Source of the DNA: GCA-2731375 sp002731375
Lineage (GTDB): Bacteria; Pseudomonadota; Alphaproteobacteria; GCA-2731375
NCBI GenBank assembly: GCA_030752605.1
Contig: JASMDX010000076.1
Location: 18,829-82,828 of the forward strand
DNA length: 64,000 nucleotides
Reading direction: 5' to 3'
Part shown: positions 9,491 to 18,962 of the stretch, piece by piece
Position numbering within the stretch: the stretch's first letter is position 1
Layout of the letters: each line of letters opens with the position of its first letter
The notes under the pieces: generated by a model
Told to the model about the DNA's origin: nothing
The model's database searches: none
What the model saw: the letters and a program-made list of their open reading frames with translations, nothing else
Program-made: the position numbers and the translations under genes

Positions 9491-9960
9491 CTACCGACCG
9501 GATTCAATGCCAAACTCGGCGACCTTGCGGTACAGGGTAGATCGGCCAATGCCAAGGCAGCGGGCTACTTCGGTCATCTGATCGTTGTATTTGCTGATTG
9601 CCAGGCGGATCATATCCGCCTCCATGGCGTTCAGCGTCGTTACTTCGCCGGCGGCATTCAGCATGGGCAGGGTGCCTTCGCCGCCATTCATGGGGATGGA
9701 GGTGTCCATGCCCGTGCTTTGGGCAATCTGCGGAAAATCCGATAGTCTCAATTCGTCGCCATCACACAGCACCCCAAATCCGGCATCACCAGATCCAGCA
9801 AAATCAGGCTGATGTCGTTGCCTTTTCCCGATTGCATGAAGGCGATCGCGTCTTCGCCACCCTTGGCGATTTCAACATCATAACCTTGCCGGCTGACCAC
9901 GGTTTCCAACAGGCGTCTTTGGGTGGGATCATCATCGGCGATCAACACAGCTTGCGCCAT
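9491..9960 (-). pseudogene. sigma-54-type (NtrC-like) response regulator with internal deletion
   Basis: The 5' part encodes the first half of a receiver domain: AVLIADDDPTQRRLLETVVS with the acidic pocket, then ISLILLDLVMPDL containing the phospho-acceptor Asp. Directly after MPDL the frame runs into a short unrelated tail and stop. The -1/+1 shifted frame immediately continues with VLCDGDELRLSDFPQIA and a complete Fis-type helix-turn-helix, EVARCLGIGRSTLYRKV. In intact relatives these ends are separated by the rest of the receiver and the whole AAA+ sigma-54 activation domain, some 300 codons. All of that is missing at a junction near 9765-9775, and the frame is not preserved. It cannot function as a sigma-54 activator. 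Confidence 0.85.
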
Positions 9961-10052
9961 TGCCCTCAACCCAATCGCTCATTATTTATGATGAGTTTAC
10001 TGTAGCGTCTGTGCCATTTCGGGACAAGCGTTGATTGAATGGAGTTTGATAT

Positions 10053-11837
10053 ATGGACTTGGGGACCTTGCCGCGATGGGATCTTGGCGACCTTTACAGC
10101 GGTCCGCAGGCCGTGGAACTGGCCTCGGATCTGGACCGGGCCGAAGCGGCTGCGGAACAATTTAATGGGGATTTTTGTGGCAAGATCGGAGCCTTATCAG
10201 CTTCGGACCTGGCCCGCGCCATTCAACGTTATGAAGCGGACGAGGACCTGTTGGGACGGATCGCCTCCTATGCCCAGTTGTATCATGCCGCGAATGTTTC
10301 GGACCGCGAGGTCGGGCGATTTTATCAAACCACCATGGAGAGGTTGAGCGCGATAACCTCAAAATTGATTTTTTTCACTTTGCAGCTGAATCTGATTGAA
10401 GACGGGGCGTTGCAGGCGGCTTTGGCCGCCGATCCTGGCCTGAAACATTATGCGCCCTGGCTGCGGGACGTCCGTGTTTCCCGTCCGCATCAGCTGTCCG
10501 ACGAGCAGGAACGCCTGTTGCATGAGAAACAGGTCACGGGCCGGGCCGCCTGGGTGCGTCTGTTCGATGAAACCATGGCGGACATGCGTTTCTCGGTAGT
10601 CGGCGAAGAAAGGGATGGCGAGGAACGCTCGTTGGAGCAAACCTTGCATCTGTTGCAGGAGCCTGACGGCGCCCAACGTAAGGCCGCCGCCAAGGCCCTG
10701 GGTGTTGGTTTTGGGGAAAAGAAAGGTCTGTTCGCGCTGATCACCAATACCTTGGCCAAGGATAAAGAGATCGAGGATAGATGGCGTCATTTTGCCCGGC
10801 CCGATAGCGCGCGGCATCTCTCCAACCTGGTGGAAGACGAGGTGGTGGATGCCCTGACGGATGCGGTCACGGCGGCCTATCCCCGCCTTTCGCACCGCTA
10901 TTATGCTCTCAAGGCGGAATGGTTCGGGGTCGAGGTCTTGGATTACTGGGACCGAAACGCGCCCTTGCCCAATGAAGATCAGAGAGATTTCACATTTCAG
11001 GTGGCCCAGGACCAGGTGCTGGCAGCTTATGGCGCGTTTTCTCCTGAATTGGCCAAGATCGGCCAGCGCTTTTTCGACAATGCCTGGATCGATGCGCCCG
11101 CATCGCCGGGCAAGTCGTCCGGTGCCTTCGCCCATCCCACTGTGCCCTCGGCACATCCATATTTGCTGCTGAATTATCAGGGCCGGGTGCGCGATGTGAT
11201 GACCTTGGCCCATGAACTGGGTCACGGGGTGCATCAGGTTCTGGCGGCGGGGCAGGGTACTCTGATGGCGGATACTCCCCTAACCCTGGCGGAGACGGCA
11301 AGTGTGTTCGGCGAACAATTAACCTTTCGCGCCCTGCTGGATGGTGAGGCCGATCCTCAGCGTCGCAAGGCCATGCTGGCAGGCAAGACCGAGGATATGT
11401 TGAATACGGTGGTGCGTCAGATCGCTTTTTATGATTTCGAGCGGCGCCTTCATGACGAGCGCCGCGAGGGCGAAATCTCCGTCGAACGCATTGGCGAGAT
11501 CTGGATGGCTGTGCAAAGGGAAAGCCTTGGACCCGCCATTCGTCTGCATGATGAATATGCCAACTATTGGTGCTATATCCCCCACTTCATCCATTCACCA
11601 TTCTATGTCTACGCTTATGCCTTTGGCGATTGTCTAGTCAATTCCCTGTATGCTGTCTATCAGAACGCCTCCGACGGCTTCGCCGAGAAGTATCTTGCTA
11701 TGCTGCGCGCTGGAGGTAGCCTACGCCATGGCGAATTGTTGACGCCGTTCGGCCTGGATGCGGCTGATCCCGGCTTCTGGCAGCAGGGCCTTGGCGTGAT
11801 TGAACGCTTCGTCGATGAATTGGAAGAATTATCCTGA
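10053..11837 (+). CDS. pepF: M3 family oligoendopeptidase F
   Basis: A 594-residue cytoplasmic zinc metallopeptidase. The HExxH motif is TLAHELGHGVHQ near residue 390, with the third ligand expected in LAETASVFGE about 25 residues later. The N-terminus LPRWDLGDLYSG is typical of the PepF/M3B group. These enzymes hydrolyse peptides of roughly 6-20 residues. The ATG at 10053 matches the family's usual start. The following kinase gene begins 10 bases after the stop, so the two are likely co-transcribed. Confidence 0.93.
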   Translation: MDLGTLPRWDLGDLYSGPQAVELASDLDRAEAAAEQFNGDFCGKIGALSASDLARAIQRYEADEDLLGRIASYAQLYHAANVSDREVGRFYQTTMERLSAITSKLIFFTLQLNLIEDGALQAALAADPGLKHYAPWLRDVRVSRPHQLSDEQERLLHEKQVTGRAAWVRLFDETMADMRFSVVGEERDGEERSLEQTLHLLQEPDGAQRKAAAKALGVGFGEKKGLFALITNTLAKDKEIEDRWRHFARPDSARHLSNLVEDEVVDALTDAVTAAYPRLSHRYYALKAEWFGVEVLDYWDRNAPLPNEDQRDFTFQVAQDQVLAAYGAFSPELAKIGQRFFDNAWIDAPASPGKSSGAFAHPTVPSAHPYLLLNYQGRVRDVMTLAHELGHGVHQVLAAGQGTLMADTPLTLAETASVFGEQLTFRALLDGEADPQRRKAMLAGKTEDMLNTVVRQIAFYDFERRLHDERREGEISVERIGEIWMAVQRESLGPAIRLHDEYANYWCYIPHFIHSPFYVYAYAFGDCLVNSLYAVYQNASDGFAEKYLAMLRAGGSLRHGELLTPFGLDAADPGFWQQGLGVIERFVDELEELS

Positions 11838-11847
11838 TGGTGGCTTT

Positions 11848-13194
11848 ATGAGCAGGGATGGGGAAGAGGGCAGCCTTGGCGGACGGGTGCGCCGCTATGC
11901 CAAGGTTGGTACGGCGGTAGGCGGTCTGGCGGCCCGTTTGGCGGGTGACCGCATGTTCGGCATGCCCATCGACCGGCCCACGCATGCCAAGGATCTGAAA
12001 AACGCCCTGGGCGGCCTGAAAGGCCCCTTGATGAAAGTAGCGCAGATTCTGGCCACCATACCCGAGGCCCTGCCGGAGGAATATGTTCAGGAGTTGCTGC
12101 AACTGCAATCCAATGCACCGGCCATGGGCTGGCTGTTCGTCAAACGCCGTATGGCTGCCGAATTAGGGGCCAACTGGCAGGATCATTTTGATGATTTCGA
12201 ACACGAAGCCGCCGCCGCCGCCTCGTTGGGGCAGGTGCACCGGGCCAAACTGGATGGCCGGGACCTGGCATGCAAGCTACAATACCCGGACATGAGTTCG
12301 GCGGTGGAGGCTGATCTGGCACAGCTGAAACTAATCTTCGCCATCTATGGCCGCTATGACCGCACCATCGATACCTCCAATGTGCATAAGGAAATTGCCG
12401 AGCGCCTACGCGAGGAACTGGATTATCAGCAGGAAGCCCGGCATATGGCCCTGTTCGCCGATATCCTGAAGGCGGAGCACCACATTCATATTCCCGATGT
12501 CGTGCCGGGATTATCCACGAAGCGTCTGTTGACCATGAACTGGCTGGACGGCCGGCCGCTGTTAGATTTCCGCGAGGCGGATCTGGAAACCCGCAATACC
12601 ATCGCCCTGAATATGTTCCGCACCTGGTATGTGCCGTTCTATACCGCCGGCGTGATCCATGGTGATCCGCATCTGGGCAATTATTCCGTGCGCCCGGATC
12701 AGGACATCAATCTGCTGGATTTTGGCTGTGTCCGGGTGTTCGAGGCAAAGTTCGTCCAAGGCGTGATAGACCTGTACCGGGCCATCCGTGATGGCGATCA
12801 GGAATTGGCGGTGCATGCCTACGAGACCTGGGGCTTCACGGGTTTGAGCAAGGAAGTGATCGAGACGCTTAATCTGTGGGCCAATTTTGTCTACGGCCCC
12901 TTATTGGAGGACCGCAGCCGGCGCATCCGCGAAGATCAGGAATCGGGAGTTTATGGCCGGGATGTGGCAGAAAAAGTACACCGTAGTTTGCGCGAACTAG
13001 GCGGCGTGCGGCCGCCGCAGGAGTTTGTTTTCATGGACCGTGCCGCCATTGGCCTGGGTGGTGTGTTCATGCATTTGAAAGCGGAGGTGAACTGGTACCG
13101 CCACTTCCGCGATCTGATAGATGGCTTTGATGCGGCCAAGATGCGCCGAAAACAGCGCCGCCTGTTGAATAAATTCGATTTGCCCTTGCCTTGA
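11848..13194 (+). CDS. ABC1/AarF (UbiB-like) atypical kinase
   Basis: A 448-residue protein of the ABC1 family, whose members support ubiquinone synthesis or lipid handling in proteobacteria. Visible features are the N-terminal motif LKGPLMKVAQILATIPEALP (the family KxGQ is KVAQ here), the Ala-rich AAAAASLGQVHRA, the ion-pair Lys in ACKLQYPD, the catalytic GVIHGDPHLGNY and metal-binding NLLDFGCVR. I begin at the ATG at 11848. A longer reading frame starts at 11800 inside pepF, but its extra residues do not look like the family. No transmembrane helices are evident at the C-terminus, unlike true UbiB. Confidence 0.87.
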   Translation: MSRDGEEGSLGGRVRRYAKVGTAVGGLAARLAGDRMFGMPIDRPTHAKDLKNALGGLKGPLMKVAQILATIPEALPEEYVQELLQLQSNAPAMGWLFVKRRMAAELGANWQDHFDDFEHEAAAAASLGQVHRAKLDGRDLACKLQYPDMSSAVEADLAQLKLIFAIYGRYDRTIDTSNVHKEIAERLREELDYQQEARHMALFADILKAEHHIHIPDVVPGLSTKRLLTMNWLDGRPLLDFREADLETRNTIALNMFRTWYVPFYTAGVIHGDPHLGNYSVRPDQDINLLDFGCVRVFEAKFVQGVIDLYRAIRDGDQELAVHAYETWGFTGLSKEVIETLNLWANFVYGPLLEDRSRRIREDQESGVYGRDVAEKVHRSLRELGGVRPPQEFVFMDRAAIGLGGVFMHLKAEVNWYRHFRDLIDGFDAAKMRRKQRRLLNKFDLPLP

Positions 13195-13306
13195 TTTTCC
13201 CTGACGCCAGCAATAGCTTTATCGGACGTGACCTAGATCAAAGCAGACTACCGCTCCGAGCGGATATAACGCCTGCAAAATAATACGGGGGAGTCCAAAC
13301 GATCCG

Positions 13307-13334
13307 TTGATTGGCGCGCCGGCTTTGCTATATT
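13307..13334 (+). promoter_or_regulatory. candidate sigma-70 promoter of the pnt operon
   Basis: TTGATT at 13307-13312 and TATATT at 13329-13334 are separated by 16 bases, a reasonable fit to a housekeeping promoter, located 119 bases upstream of pntAA in a gap of about 260 bases without another gene. A short inverted repeat, CCGCT-CCG-AGCGG, lies further upstream near 13250 and may belong to the end of the preceding transcript. Confidence 0.4.
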
Positions 13335-13452
13335 CCGCGCGTTCCTGAGGGAGGTGTGGCAAAGATCGCCGCCGCATTGTTCCCCGTACAGTCAGGATTC
13401 AATAGCAATCCCATTCCGTGGTTGATGCGGTTTGATGAGTTGGGAAGTGAAT

Positions 13453-14613
13453 ATGAAGATTGCCGTAATGAAAGAACGGCGGGCGAATGAACGGCGGGTG
13501 GCGGCGACGCCTGAAACCGTGAAGAAGTTCGTTGGTCTTGGCGTCGATGTTGTGGTCGAGGCCGGCGCTGGTGGTGCCGCCCATATCGCGGATAGTGAAT
13601 TTCAGGAGGCTGGCGCCGTGATCGCCGCTGATGCCGCCGTCGCCCTAACTGGCGCGGACGTGGTTCTGAAAGTACGCCGCCCGCTCATGGATGATGAGGA
13701 CGAGGGCCCGAATGAGCTGGCTCTGATGGCCAAGGGGCAGGCGTTGGTCGCCATGCTCAATCCGCTGATCCGCCGCTCCGACTGCGACGCCTATGCGGCC
13801 GCGGGTATTGATGCCTACGCCATGGAATTGATGCCGCGGATTACGCGGGCGCAAAGCATGGATGTGCTTTCCAGCCAAGCCAATTTGGCCGGCTACAAAG
13901 CGGTGCTGGATGCGACCGAGGAATATGACCGCGCCCTACCCATGATGATGACGGCGGCGGGCACCATCGCGCCGGCCAAGGTTTTCGTCATGGGGGCCGG
14001 TGTCGCGGGCTTGCAGGCCATTGCCACGGCCCGGCGCCTTGGCGCGGTGGTCTCAGCCACGGATGTGCGCCCCGTCGCCAAGGAACAGGTGGAAAGTCTG
14101 GGTGCAAAATTCGTCATGGTCGAGGATGAGGAGGCGGCGCAGGCGGAAACCGCCGCCGGCTACGCCAAGGAGATGAGCGACGAATATCAGAAAAAGCAGG
14201 CCGCGCTCATTACCGAGACCATCGCCAAACAGGATATCGTGATCTGTACCGCGTTGATCCCCGGCCGTACGGCGCCGACCCTGGTGACCGAGGCCATGGT
14301 GGCTTCCATGCGGCCTGGTTCGGTTATCGTCGATCTGGCGGTGGAGAACGGCGGCAATTGCGCCCTATCGAAAATGGGTGAGGTGGTGGAGGCCAAAGGC
14401 GTCAAGATCGTCGGCCATTCAAATTTCCCGGCCCGGCTGGCGGTTGATGCCTCCAGCCTATATGCACGAAATCTTTTCAATTTTCTGTCGCCCCATATCG
14501 ATGGCGGAAATGGCAACCTGTCCTTTGATTTTGAGGATGAAACGGTGTCCGGCGTCTGCCTGACGCGCGATGGCTCCATTATCCATCCGATGCTGAGCGA
14601 GAAGGAGTCCTAA
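13453..14613 (+). CDS. pntAA: NAD(P) transhydrogenase subunit alpha part 1 (NAD-binding)
   Basis: A 386-residue soluble dI component that binds NAD(H). The N-terminus MKIAVMKERRANERRVAATP and the NAD loop FVMGAGVAGLQAIATARRLG near residue 180 are characteristic, as is RPVAKEQVESLGAKF. I choose the ATG at 13453, preceded by GGGAAG; the frame extends slightly upstream without family similarity. The split of alpha into two genes is the alphaproteobacterial arrangement. First gene of a three-gene operon for proton-driven NADPH production. Confidence 0.95.
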   Translation: MKIAVMKERRANERRVAATPETVKKFVGLGVDVVVEAGAGGAAHIADSEFQEAGAVIAADAAVALTGADVVLKVRRPLMDDEDEGPNELALMAKGQALVAMLNPLIRRSDCDAYAAAGIDAYAMELMPRITRAQSMDVLSSQANLAGYKAVLDATEEYDRALPMMMTAAGTIAPAKVFVMGAGVAGLQAIATARRLGAVVSATDVRPVAKEQVESLGAKFVMVEDEEAAQAETAAGYAKEMSDEYQKKQAALITETIAKQDIVICTALIPGRTAPTLVTEAMVASMRPGSVIVDLAVENGGNCALSKMGEVVEAKGVKIVGHSNFPARLAVDASSLYARNLFNFLSPHIDGGNGNLSFDFEDETVSGVCLTRDGSIIHPMLSEKES

Positions 14614-14616
14614 GCA

Positions 14617-14916
14617 ATGGATGTGGCGAATAGCATCGATCCATTCATCTATCGTCTGGCAATTTTCGTGCTGGCGATTTTTGTCGGTTACTACGTGGTT
14701 TGGTCCGTCACGGCGGCGTTGCATACGCCCCTGATGTCGGTCACCAACGCCATCTCCTCCGTGATCATCGTCGGCGCCCTGATAGCAGCCGGCCCGGTAG
14801 AGATGTCCTTGTCCAAGGTTCTGGGCGCCGTGGCCATTGGCCTGGCGGCGGTGAACATATTTGGCGGTTTTCTTGTCACCCAGCGCATGCTGGCGATGTA
14901 CAAGAAAAAGCAGTAG
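14617..14916 (+). CDS. pntAB: NAD(P) transhydrogenase subunit alpha part 2 (membrane)
   Basis: A 99-residue membrane component with three or four helices, including FVLAIFVGYYVVWSVT, ISSVIIVGALIAAG and VNIFGGFLVTQRMLAMYKKK at the end. It supplies part of the proton channel (dII). It begins three bases after the pntAA stop, with AAGGAG overlapping the end of pntAA, and is followed by pntB 12 bases later. Confidence 0.95.
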   Translation: MDVANSIDPFIYRLAIFVLAIFVGYYVVWSVTAALHTPLMSVTNAISSVIIVGALIAAGPVEMSLSKVLGAVAIGLAAVNIFGGFLVTQRMLAMYKKKQ

Positions 14917-14928
14917 GGGCCCAAGATA

Positions 14929-16311
14929 ATGTCGGCAAACCTGACGGCCTTGGCTTATTTGATTGCCTCGGTCTTATTCATCATGGCCCTGCGCGGCCTC
15001 TCTTCACCTGAATCATCCCGCAGTGGCAACGTATACGGCATGATTGGCATGGCCATCGCGGTGATCACCACGGTGATCAATCCCGAAGTGGTCTCCTATA
15101 CTTGGATCTTGACGGCCATGGTGATCGGCGGCGGCATTGGCGCCATCATCGCCCGGCGCATCGCCATGACCGATATGCCGCAACTGGTGGCGGCGTTCCA
15201 CAGCCTCGTCGGCCTGGCCGCGGTTCTGGTCGCGGCGGCAGCCTTCTATAACCCGGCCGCGTACAGCATTGCCGATGCGGATGGTATGTTAAAGCTGGCC
15301 AGCCGTATCGAAATGGGCGTCGGCGTCGTGGTTGGCGCCATTACCTTTTCGGGGTCCATCATCGCCTTTGGCAAGCTGCAGGGCATCGTTACCGGTAATC
15401 CCATTACCTTCCCAGGACAGCATGTGGTAAACGCCCTGTTAGGCGCGGTGATCGTCGTTCTGGTGGTGTTGTTCGCCATTGGACCCGAGTCCGAATGGTT
15501 CTGGGGCATGACCCTGCTGGCCTTCGCCCTGGGTTTTTTGCTGATCATTCCCATTGGCGGCGCCGATATGCCGGTGATCGTCTCGATGTTGAACAGCTAT
15601 TCCGGTTGGGCCGCCGCTGGTATCGGCTTCACCTTGGAGAACACCGCGTTGATTATTACCGGTGCTTTGGTGGGTTCCTCGGGCGCCATTCTGTCCTACA
15701 TCATGTGCAAGGCCATGAACCGCTCGTTCATCTCGGTTCTGCTGGGCGGCTTTGGTGGCGATACGGCTGTTTCCGCTACTCGCAGCGACAAGCCAGTGAA
15801 GTCTGGCAGTGCGGATGACGCGGCCTTCATCATGAAGAATGCCTCTTCCGTGATCATCGTGCCGGGCTACGGCATGGCCGTGGCCCAGGCTCAGCATACG
15901 GTTCGGGAAATGGGCGATCTGCTGAAGGGGCATGGCGTCAAGGTTACCTATGCCATCCACCCGGTGGCGGGCCGCATGCCAGGACACATGAATGTTCTAT
16001 TGGCGGAAGCCAATGTTTCGTACGATGAAGTGTTTGAGTTGGAGGAGATTAATTCTGATTTCTCCAACACTGACGTGGCTTTTGTCATTGGCGCCAATGA
16101 TGTCACCAACCCGGCCGCCCATGAACCAGGTAGCCCCATCGCCGGCATGCCGATCCTTGATGTGGACCGCGCGCGCACCTGTTTGTTCGTCAAACGCAGC
16201 CTCTCGCCTGGCTATGCCGGTATCGATAACGAGCTGTTCTACGCCGACAACACCATGATGCTTTTCGCCGACGCCAAGAAAATGGTCGAAGATATCGTCA
16301 AGGCGCTTTAA
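14929..16311 (+). CDS. pntB: NAD(P)(+) transhydrogenase subunit beta
   Basis: A 460-residue subunit with about nine transmembrane helices over residues 1-260 and an NADP-binding dIII domain at the C-terminus. The latter shows IIVPGYGMAVAQAQHTV, VTYAIHPVAGRMPGHMNVLL and FVIGANDVTNPAA, all classic for dIII. Together with PntAA and PntAB it uses the proton gradient to reduce NADP from NADH. It closes the operon. Confidence 0.97.
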   Translation: MSANLTALAYLIASVLFIMALRGLSSPESSRSGNVYGMIGMAIAVITTVINPEVVSYTWILTAMVIGGGIGAIIARRIAMTDMPQLVAAFHSLVGLAAVLVAAAAFYNPAAYSIADADGMLKLASRIEMGVGVVVGAITFSGSIIAFGKLQGIVTGNPITFPGQHVVNALLGAVIVVLVVLFAIGPESEWFWGMTLLAFALGFLLIIPIGGADMPVIVSMLNSYSGWAAAGIGFTLENTALIITGALVGSSGAILSYIMCKAMNRSFISVLLGGFGGDTAVSATRSDKPVKSGSADDAAFIMKNASSVIIVPGYGMAVAQAQHTVREMGDLLKGHGVKVTYAIHPVAGRMPGHMNVLLAEANVSYDEVFELEEINSDFSNTDVAFVIGANDVTNPAAHEPGSPIAGMPILDVDRARTCLFVKRSLSPGYAGIDNELFYADNTMMLFADAKKMVEDIVKAL

Positions 16312-16386
16312 GCTGGGGCGGCCGGTAAGGATTGTTAACTATTTTCCGGTAGCGTCCACACCTGTTTCGCTACTGGGGAAGCCTTG

Positions 16387-16491
16387 ATGATCGAAACTCT
16401 GAAACATACCGGATTTAGCCTCACTCTTGGTCTTGTACTTATGATCCTTCCGTTGCCTATCATTTACGCGGCTTTAACCGGGGCAAGCTGA
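16387..16491 (+). CDS. 34-residue single-helix membrane protein (candidate small ORF)
   Basis: A short frame beginning ATG at 16387 after GGGGAAG encodes 34 residues with one strongly hydrophobic segment, TLGLVLMILPLPIIYAALTG, and a short polar N-terminus. It lies 75 bases downstream of pntB on the same strand. The ribosome site, hydrophobicity and position suggest a small membrane protein co-expressed with the transhydrogenase, but no family is recognised and chance cannot be excluded. Confidence 0.42.
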   Translation: MIETLKHTGFSLTLGLVLMILPLPIIYAALTGAS

Positions 16492-16572
16492 ATAAACACC
16501 GTCTGGCTAAGAAGGATCACCACTGATCCGGTTTTCAAGGTCTATGGTGTTGCGAAGTAGCCGCGACATGCT

Positions 16573-18159
16573 CTAAACAACGGCAATCATTTCCGCCGCC
16601 TTTTCCGCGATCATGATGGTCGGGGCGTTGGTATTGCCGCCGATCAGTGTCGGCATGATGGAGGCATCGGCCACGCGCAGGCCGACCATGCCATGCACCC
16701 GCAACTCACTGTCCACGACGGCCATGTCATCATTACCCATTTTGGCGGTGCCGACGGGATGATAAATGGTGTCGGCGCGGTCGCGGATGTCCGCAATGAT
16801 CTCTTTATCGCTCCGTACATTCGCCGTCAGTAGCTCCCGGCCCCTGTAGGGCGCCAAGGCCGGCGCTTCCAGAATACGCCGAGTCAGTTTGAAACCGGCC
16901 ACCAGGCTATCGAGGTCCGCCTGCTCGGCCAGGAAATTCGGATCGATTAGCGGCGCATCCATTGGATCGACACTATTCAGGCTTATGCTGCCCCGGCTCT
17001 TGGGGCGCAGGACGCAGACATGGGCACAGTAGCCGCGCGCGAAATGGCGCTTGCGGGCATGGTCGTCGACAATGGCCGTATTGAAGTGCAATTGCAGATC
17101 GGGAACGGCTAGATCTGGATGACTCTTGACGAAGCCGCCGGTCTCGGTGGAATTCGAGGTTATGATCCCCGAGCGTGAGCGGCGCCATTCAAAGATGCCC
17201 TTAGTTAGCTTGGCAATACCCCCTGGGGTCAGCCCCATGGCAAGAGATGAGGGCGAAAGATAGGGGATCACGATGTCAATATGATCCTGTAGGTTTTGTC
17301 CAACGCCTGGCAGTTCATGGCTGACGGTGATGCCATGTTTCCGTAGCGTGGCGACGGGGCCAACCCCGGATAGCAGCAGCAATTGCGGCGTTTGCAGGGC
17401 GCCCGCCGAAAGGACCACCTCGCGCGTGGCATGGACTTCATGGGCCTGACCGTCCCGATGATAGGCCACGCCCATGGCCCGCTTGCCGTTCAGGATGATT
17501 TTCGTGGCCTGCACACCGGTCCAGATCTTCAGATTGTCCCGCTGTAATGCCGGTGCCAGGTAGGCGCGGGCGGCGGAACAGCGTTCGCCGTTGATCTGGG
17601 TGACCTGATAGCTGCCCACACCCTCCTGTTCCGGGCCGTTGAAGTCATCGTTACGGGGCAGCTGCATCTCCAACCCCGCATCCACAAAGGCCTGGGCCAG
17701 CGGGTTGGGGGAGCGCAGGTCGGCGACATTTAATGGCCCGCCCGTGCCATGGCAGTCATCCGCGCCGCGTTCCTGGTTCTGCGACATTTTGAAATAGGGC
17801 AGTACATCGGCAAAGGACCAACCCGGATTGCCGAGTTTGGCCCAATGGTCATAGTCCCAGGGGTGGCCACGGATATAGATCATGGCGTTGATGGCGGAGG
17901 ATCCGCCCAGCACCTTGCCGCGAGGCTGATAGCCGCAGCGCCCGTTCAGGCCGGCTTGGGGCACGGTCTTGAAAGCCCAGTTCAGGTGTTTGCTCGGCAC
18001 CGTAGCGCCCAGGCCCAACGGAGCCTTGATGAATGGTGATGTGTCGCGCGGCCCGGCCTCCAACAGACAGACCCGCGTGCCCGGATCTTCCGACAAGCGT
18101 CCCGCCAAGACGCAGCCAGCAGAGCCGCCGCCAACAATGATGTAATCGAAGTCCGTCAT
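16573..18159 (-). CDS. GMC-family FAD oxidoreductase (choline dehydrogenase-like)
   Basis: A 528-residue flavoprotein with the FAD-binding DFDYIIVGGGSAGCVLAGRL at residues 3-22, the GMC signature GGSSAINAMIYIRGHPWDYD, and the active-site His in IYHPVGTAKMG near the C-terminus, followed by NTNAPTIMIAEKAAEMI. It oxidises an alcohol substrate that is not identifiable from sequence. The frame is open far upstream, but the family start is the ATG at 18159, which overlaps the stop of the upstream PhnD-like gene by four bases. It is the third gene of the selenoprotein operon. Confidence 0.92.
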   Translation of the reverse strand: MTDFDYIIVGGGSAGCVLAGRLSEDPGTRVCLLEAGPRDTSPFIKAPLGLGATVPSKHLNWAFKTVPQAGLNGRCGYQPRGKVLGGSSAINAMIYIRGHPWDYDHWAKLGNPGWSFADVLPYFKMSQNQERGADDCHGTGGPLNVADLRSPNPLAQAFVDAGLEMQLPRNDDFNGPEQEGVGSYQVTQINGERCSAARAYLAPALQRDNLKIWTGVQATKIILNGKRAMGVAYHRDGQAHEVHATREVVLSAGALQTPQLLLLSGVGPVATLRKHGITVSHELPGVGQNLQDHIDIVIPYLSPSSLAMGLTPGGIAKLTKGIFEWRRSRSGIITSNSTETGGFVKSHPDLAVPDLQLHFNTAIVDDHARKRHFARGYCAHVCVLRPKSRGSISLNSVDPMDAPLIDPNFLAEQADLDSLVAGFKLTRRILEAPALAPYRGRELLTANVRSDKEIIADIRDRADTIYHPVGTAKMGNDDMAVVDSELRVHGMVGLRVADASIMPTLIGGNTNAPTIMIAEKAAEMIAVV

Positions 18160-18962
18160 TGCAAGACCGGATAACCCGCCGCTGCCGCACCGGCCTCCAT
18201 CTCCAGCATGATTTTGTAATCCGCCAATGTCGGGTCGGCGAAGCCTTTGATCATCAACGCATCCCGCGCATCTGCCAGATCTGGGTCTTCCAGCGCGCGG
18301 TTCAAAGCGGCGCGCAGGCGGGCCCGGTCCGTCTGATTGGTATGTTTGGCAGTTACGTATGGTAGTGCGGGCGCCGCCTGGGTCTGGGCCAGGACATGGG
18401 TGCCTGCGACCGAGTCCGGATCGTGGCGGGACATCAAGCCATGGGTGACGCAATCGATAGCGGCCACGTCGGCCTCACCGCGCTTTATCATGGCGACGGA
18501 GAGTTGATGTTTGCCCGCTACCTTGACCCCAGCAAAAAAACGTCCGTCATGGGCCAGGGGTGCTAGGGTATGGCGCAGCACGTTCATGCCCGATTGAGAA
18601 TCCCAATCATTAATGGCGCAGATACCGCCGCGCAGATCTTCAAGCGTCTCCGCCTTGCTTTCGGCATGGACCACGATCAGGCTGCAATAATTGGCGCCAT
18701 AACAGCCGTCCGCGCCATAGATCGGCGTAGCCAGAAGTGTCAGATGCGCCATGAAATGCTTCAGCAAAGGATAGCCGCAGGTTTGGCTCAACAACAGATC
18801 CGGCGCACGCCAAAAATCTTCCCGTGTACCACCGCGCCAAAGCTCGTCGGGAACATCGCTGAAACTTTCCGCCCGGCAGGCCCTGGCTAGGCCGTCCCAC
18901 CAAGCATCCGTGGCATCCCGCACCGGATCCAGGTCATACATGGGCAGGCAGGCCAGTTTCAT
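18156..18962 (-). CDS. PhnD-like (phosphate/phosphonate-type) substrate-binding protein without signal peptide
   Basis: A 268-residue type-2 periplasmic-binding fold. Segments such as LLLSQTCGYPLL, the DLRGGICAINDWDSQSGMNVL region and VAMIKRGEADVAAIDCVTHGL match PhnD/SsuA-type proteins. It begins MKLACLPMYD with no hydrophobic leader, so it is likely cytoplasmic or mis-started, and no ABC permease or ATPase is nearby. This suggests an intracellular ligand-binding or enzymatic role. Its ATG overlaps the UGSC selenoprotein stop by one base (TGATG) and its own stop overlaps the GMC start, indicating tight translational coupling. Confidence 0.8.
   Translation of the reverse strand: MKLACLPMYDLDPVRDATDAWWDGLARACRAESFSDVPDELWRGGTREDFWRAPDLLLSQTCGYPLLKHFMAHLTLLATPIYGADGCYGANYCSLIVVHAESKAETLEDLRGGICAINDWDSQSGMNVLRHTLAPLAHDGRFFAGVKVAGKHQLSVAMIKRGEADVAAIDCVTHGLMSRHDPDSVAGTHVLAQTQAAPALPYVTAKHTNQTDRARLRAALNRALEDPDLADARDALMIKGFADPTLADYKIMLEMEAGAAAAGYPVLQ

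Noticed and set aside
10359..11234. 291-codon minus-strand frame
   Set aside because: Antisense to pepF, with no domain and no ribosome site.
16573..18453. 626-residue GMC oxidoreductase starting far upstream
   Set aside because: The extra N-terminal residues overlap the PhnD-like gene and lack similarity; the family begins at the ATG at 18159.
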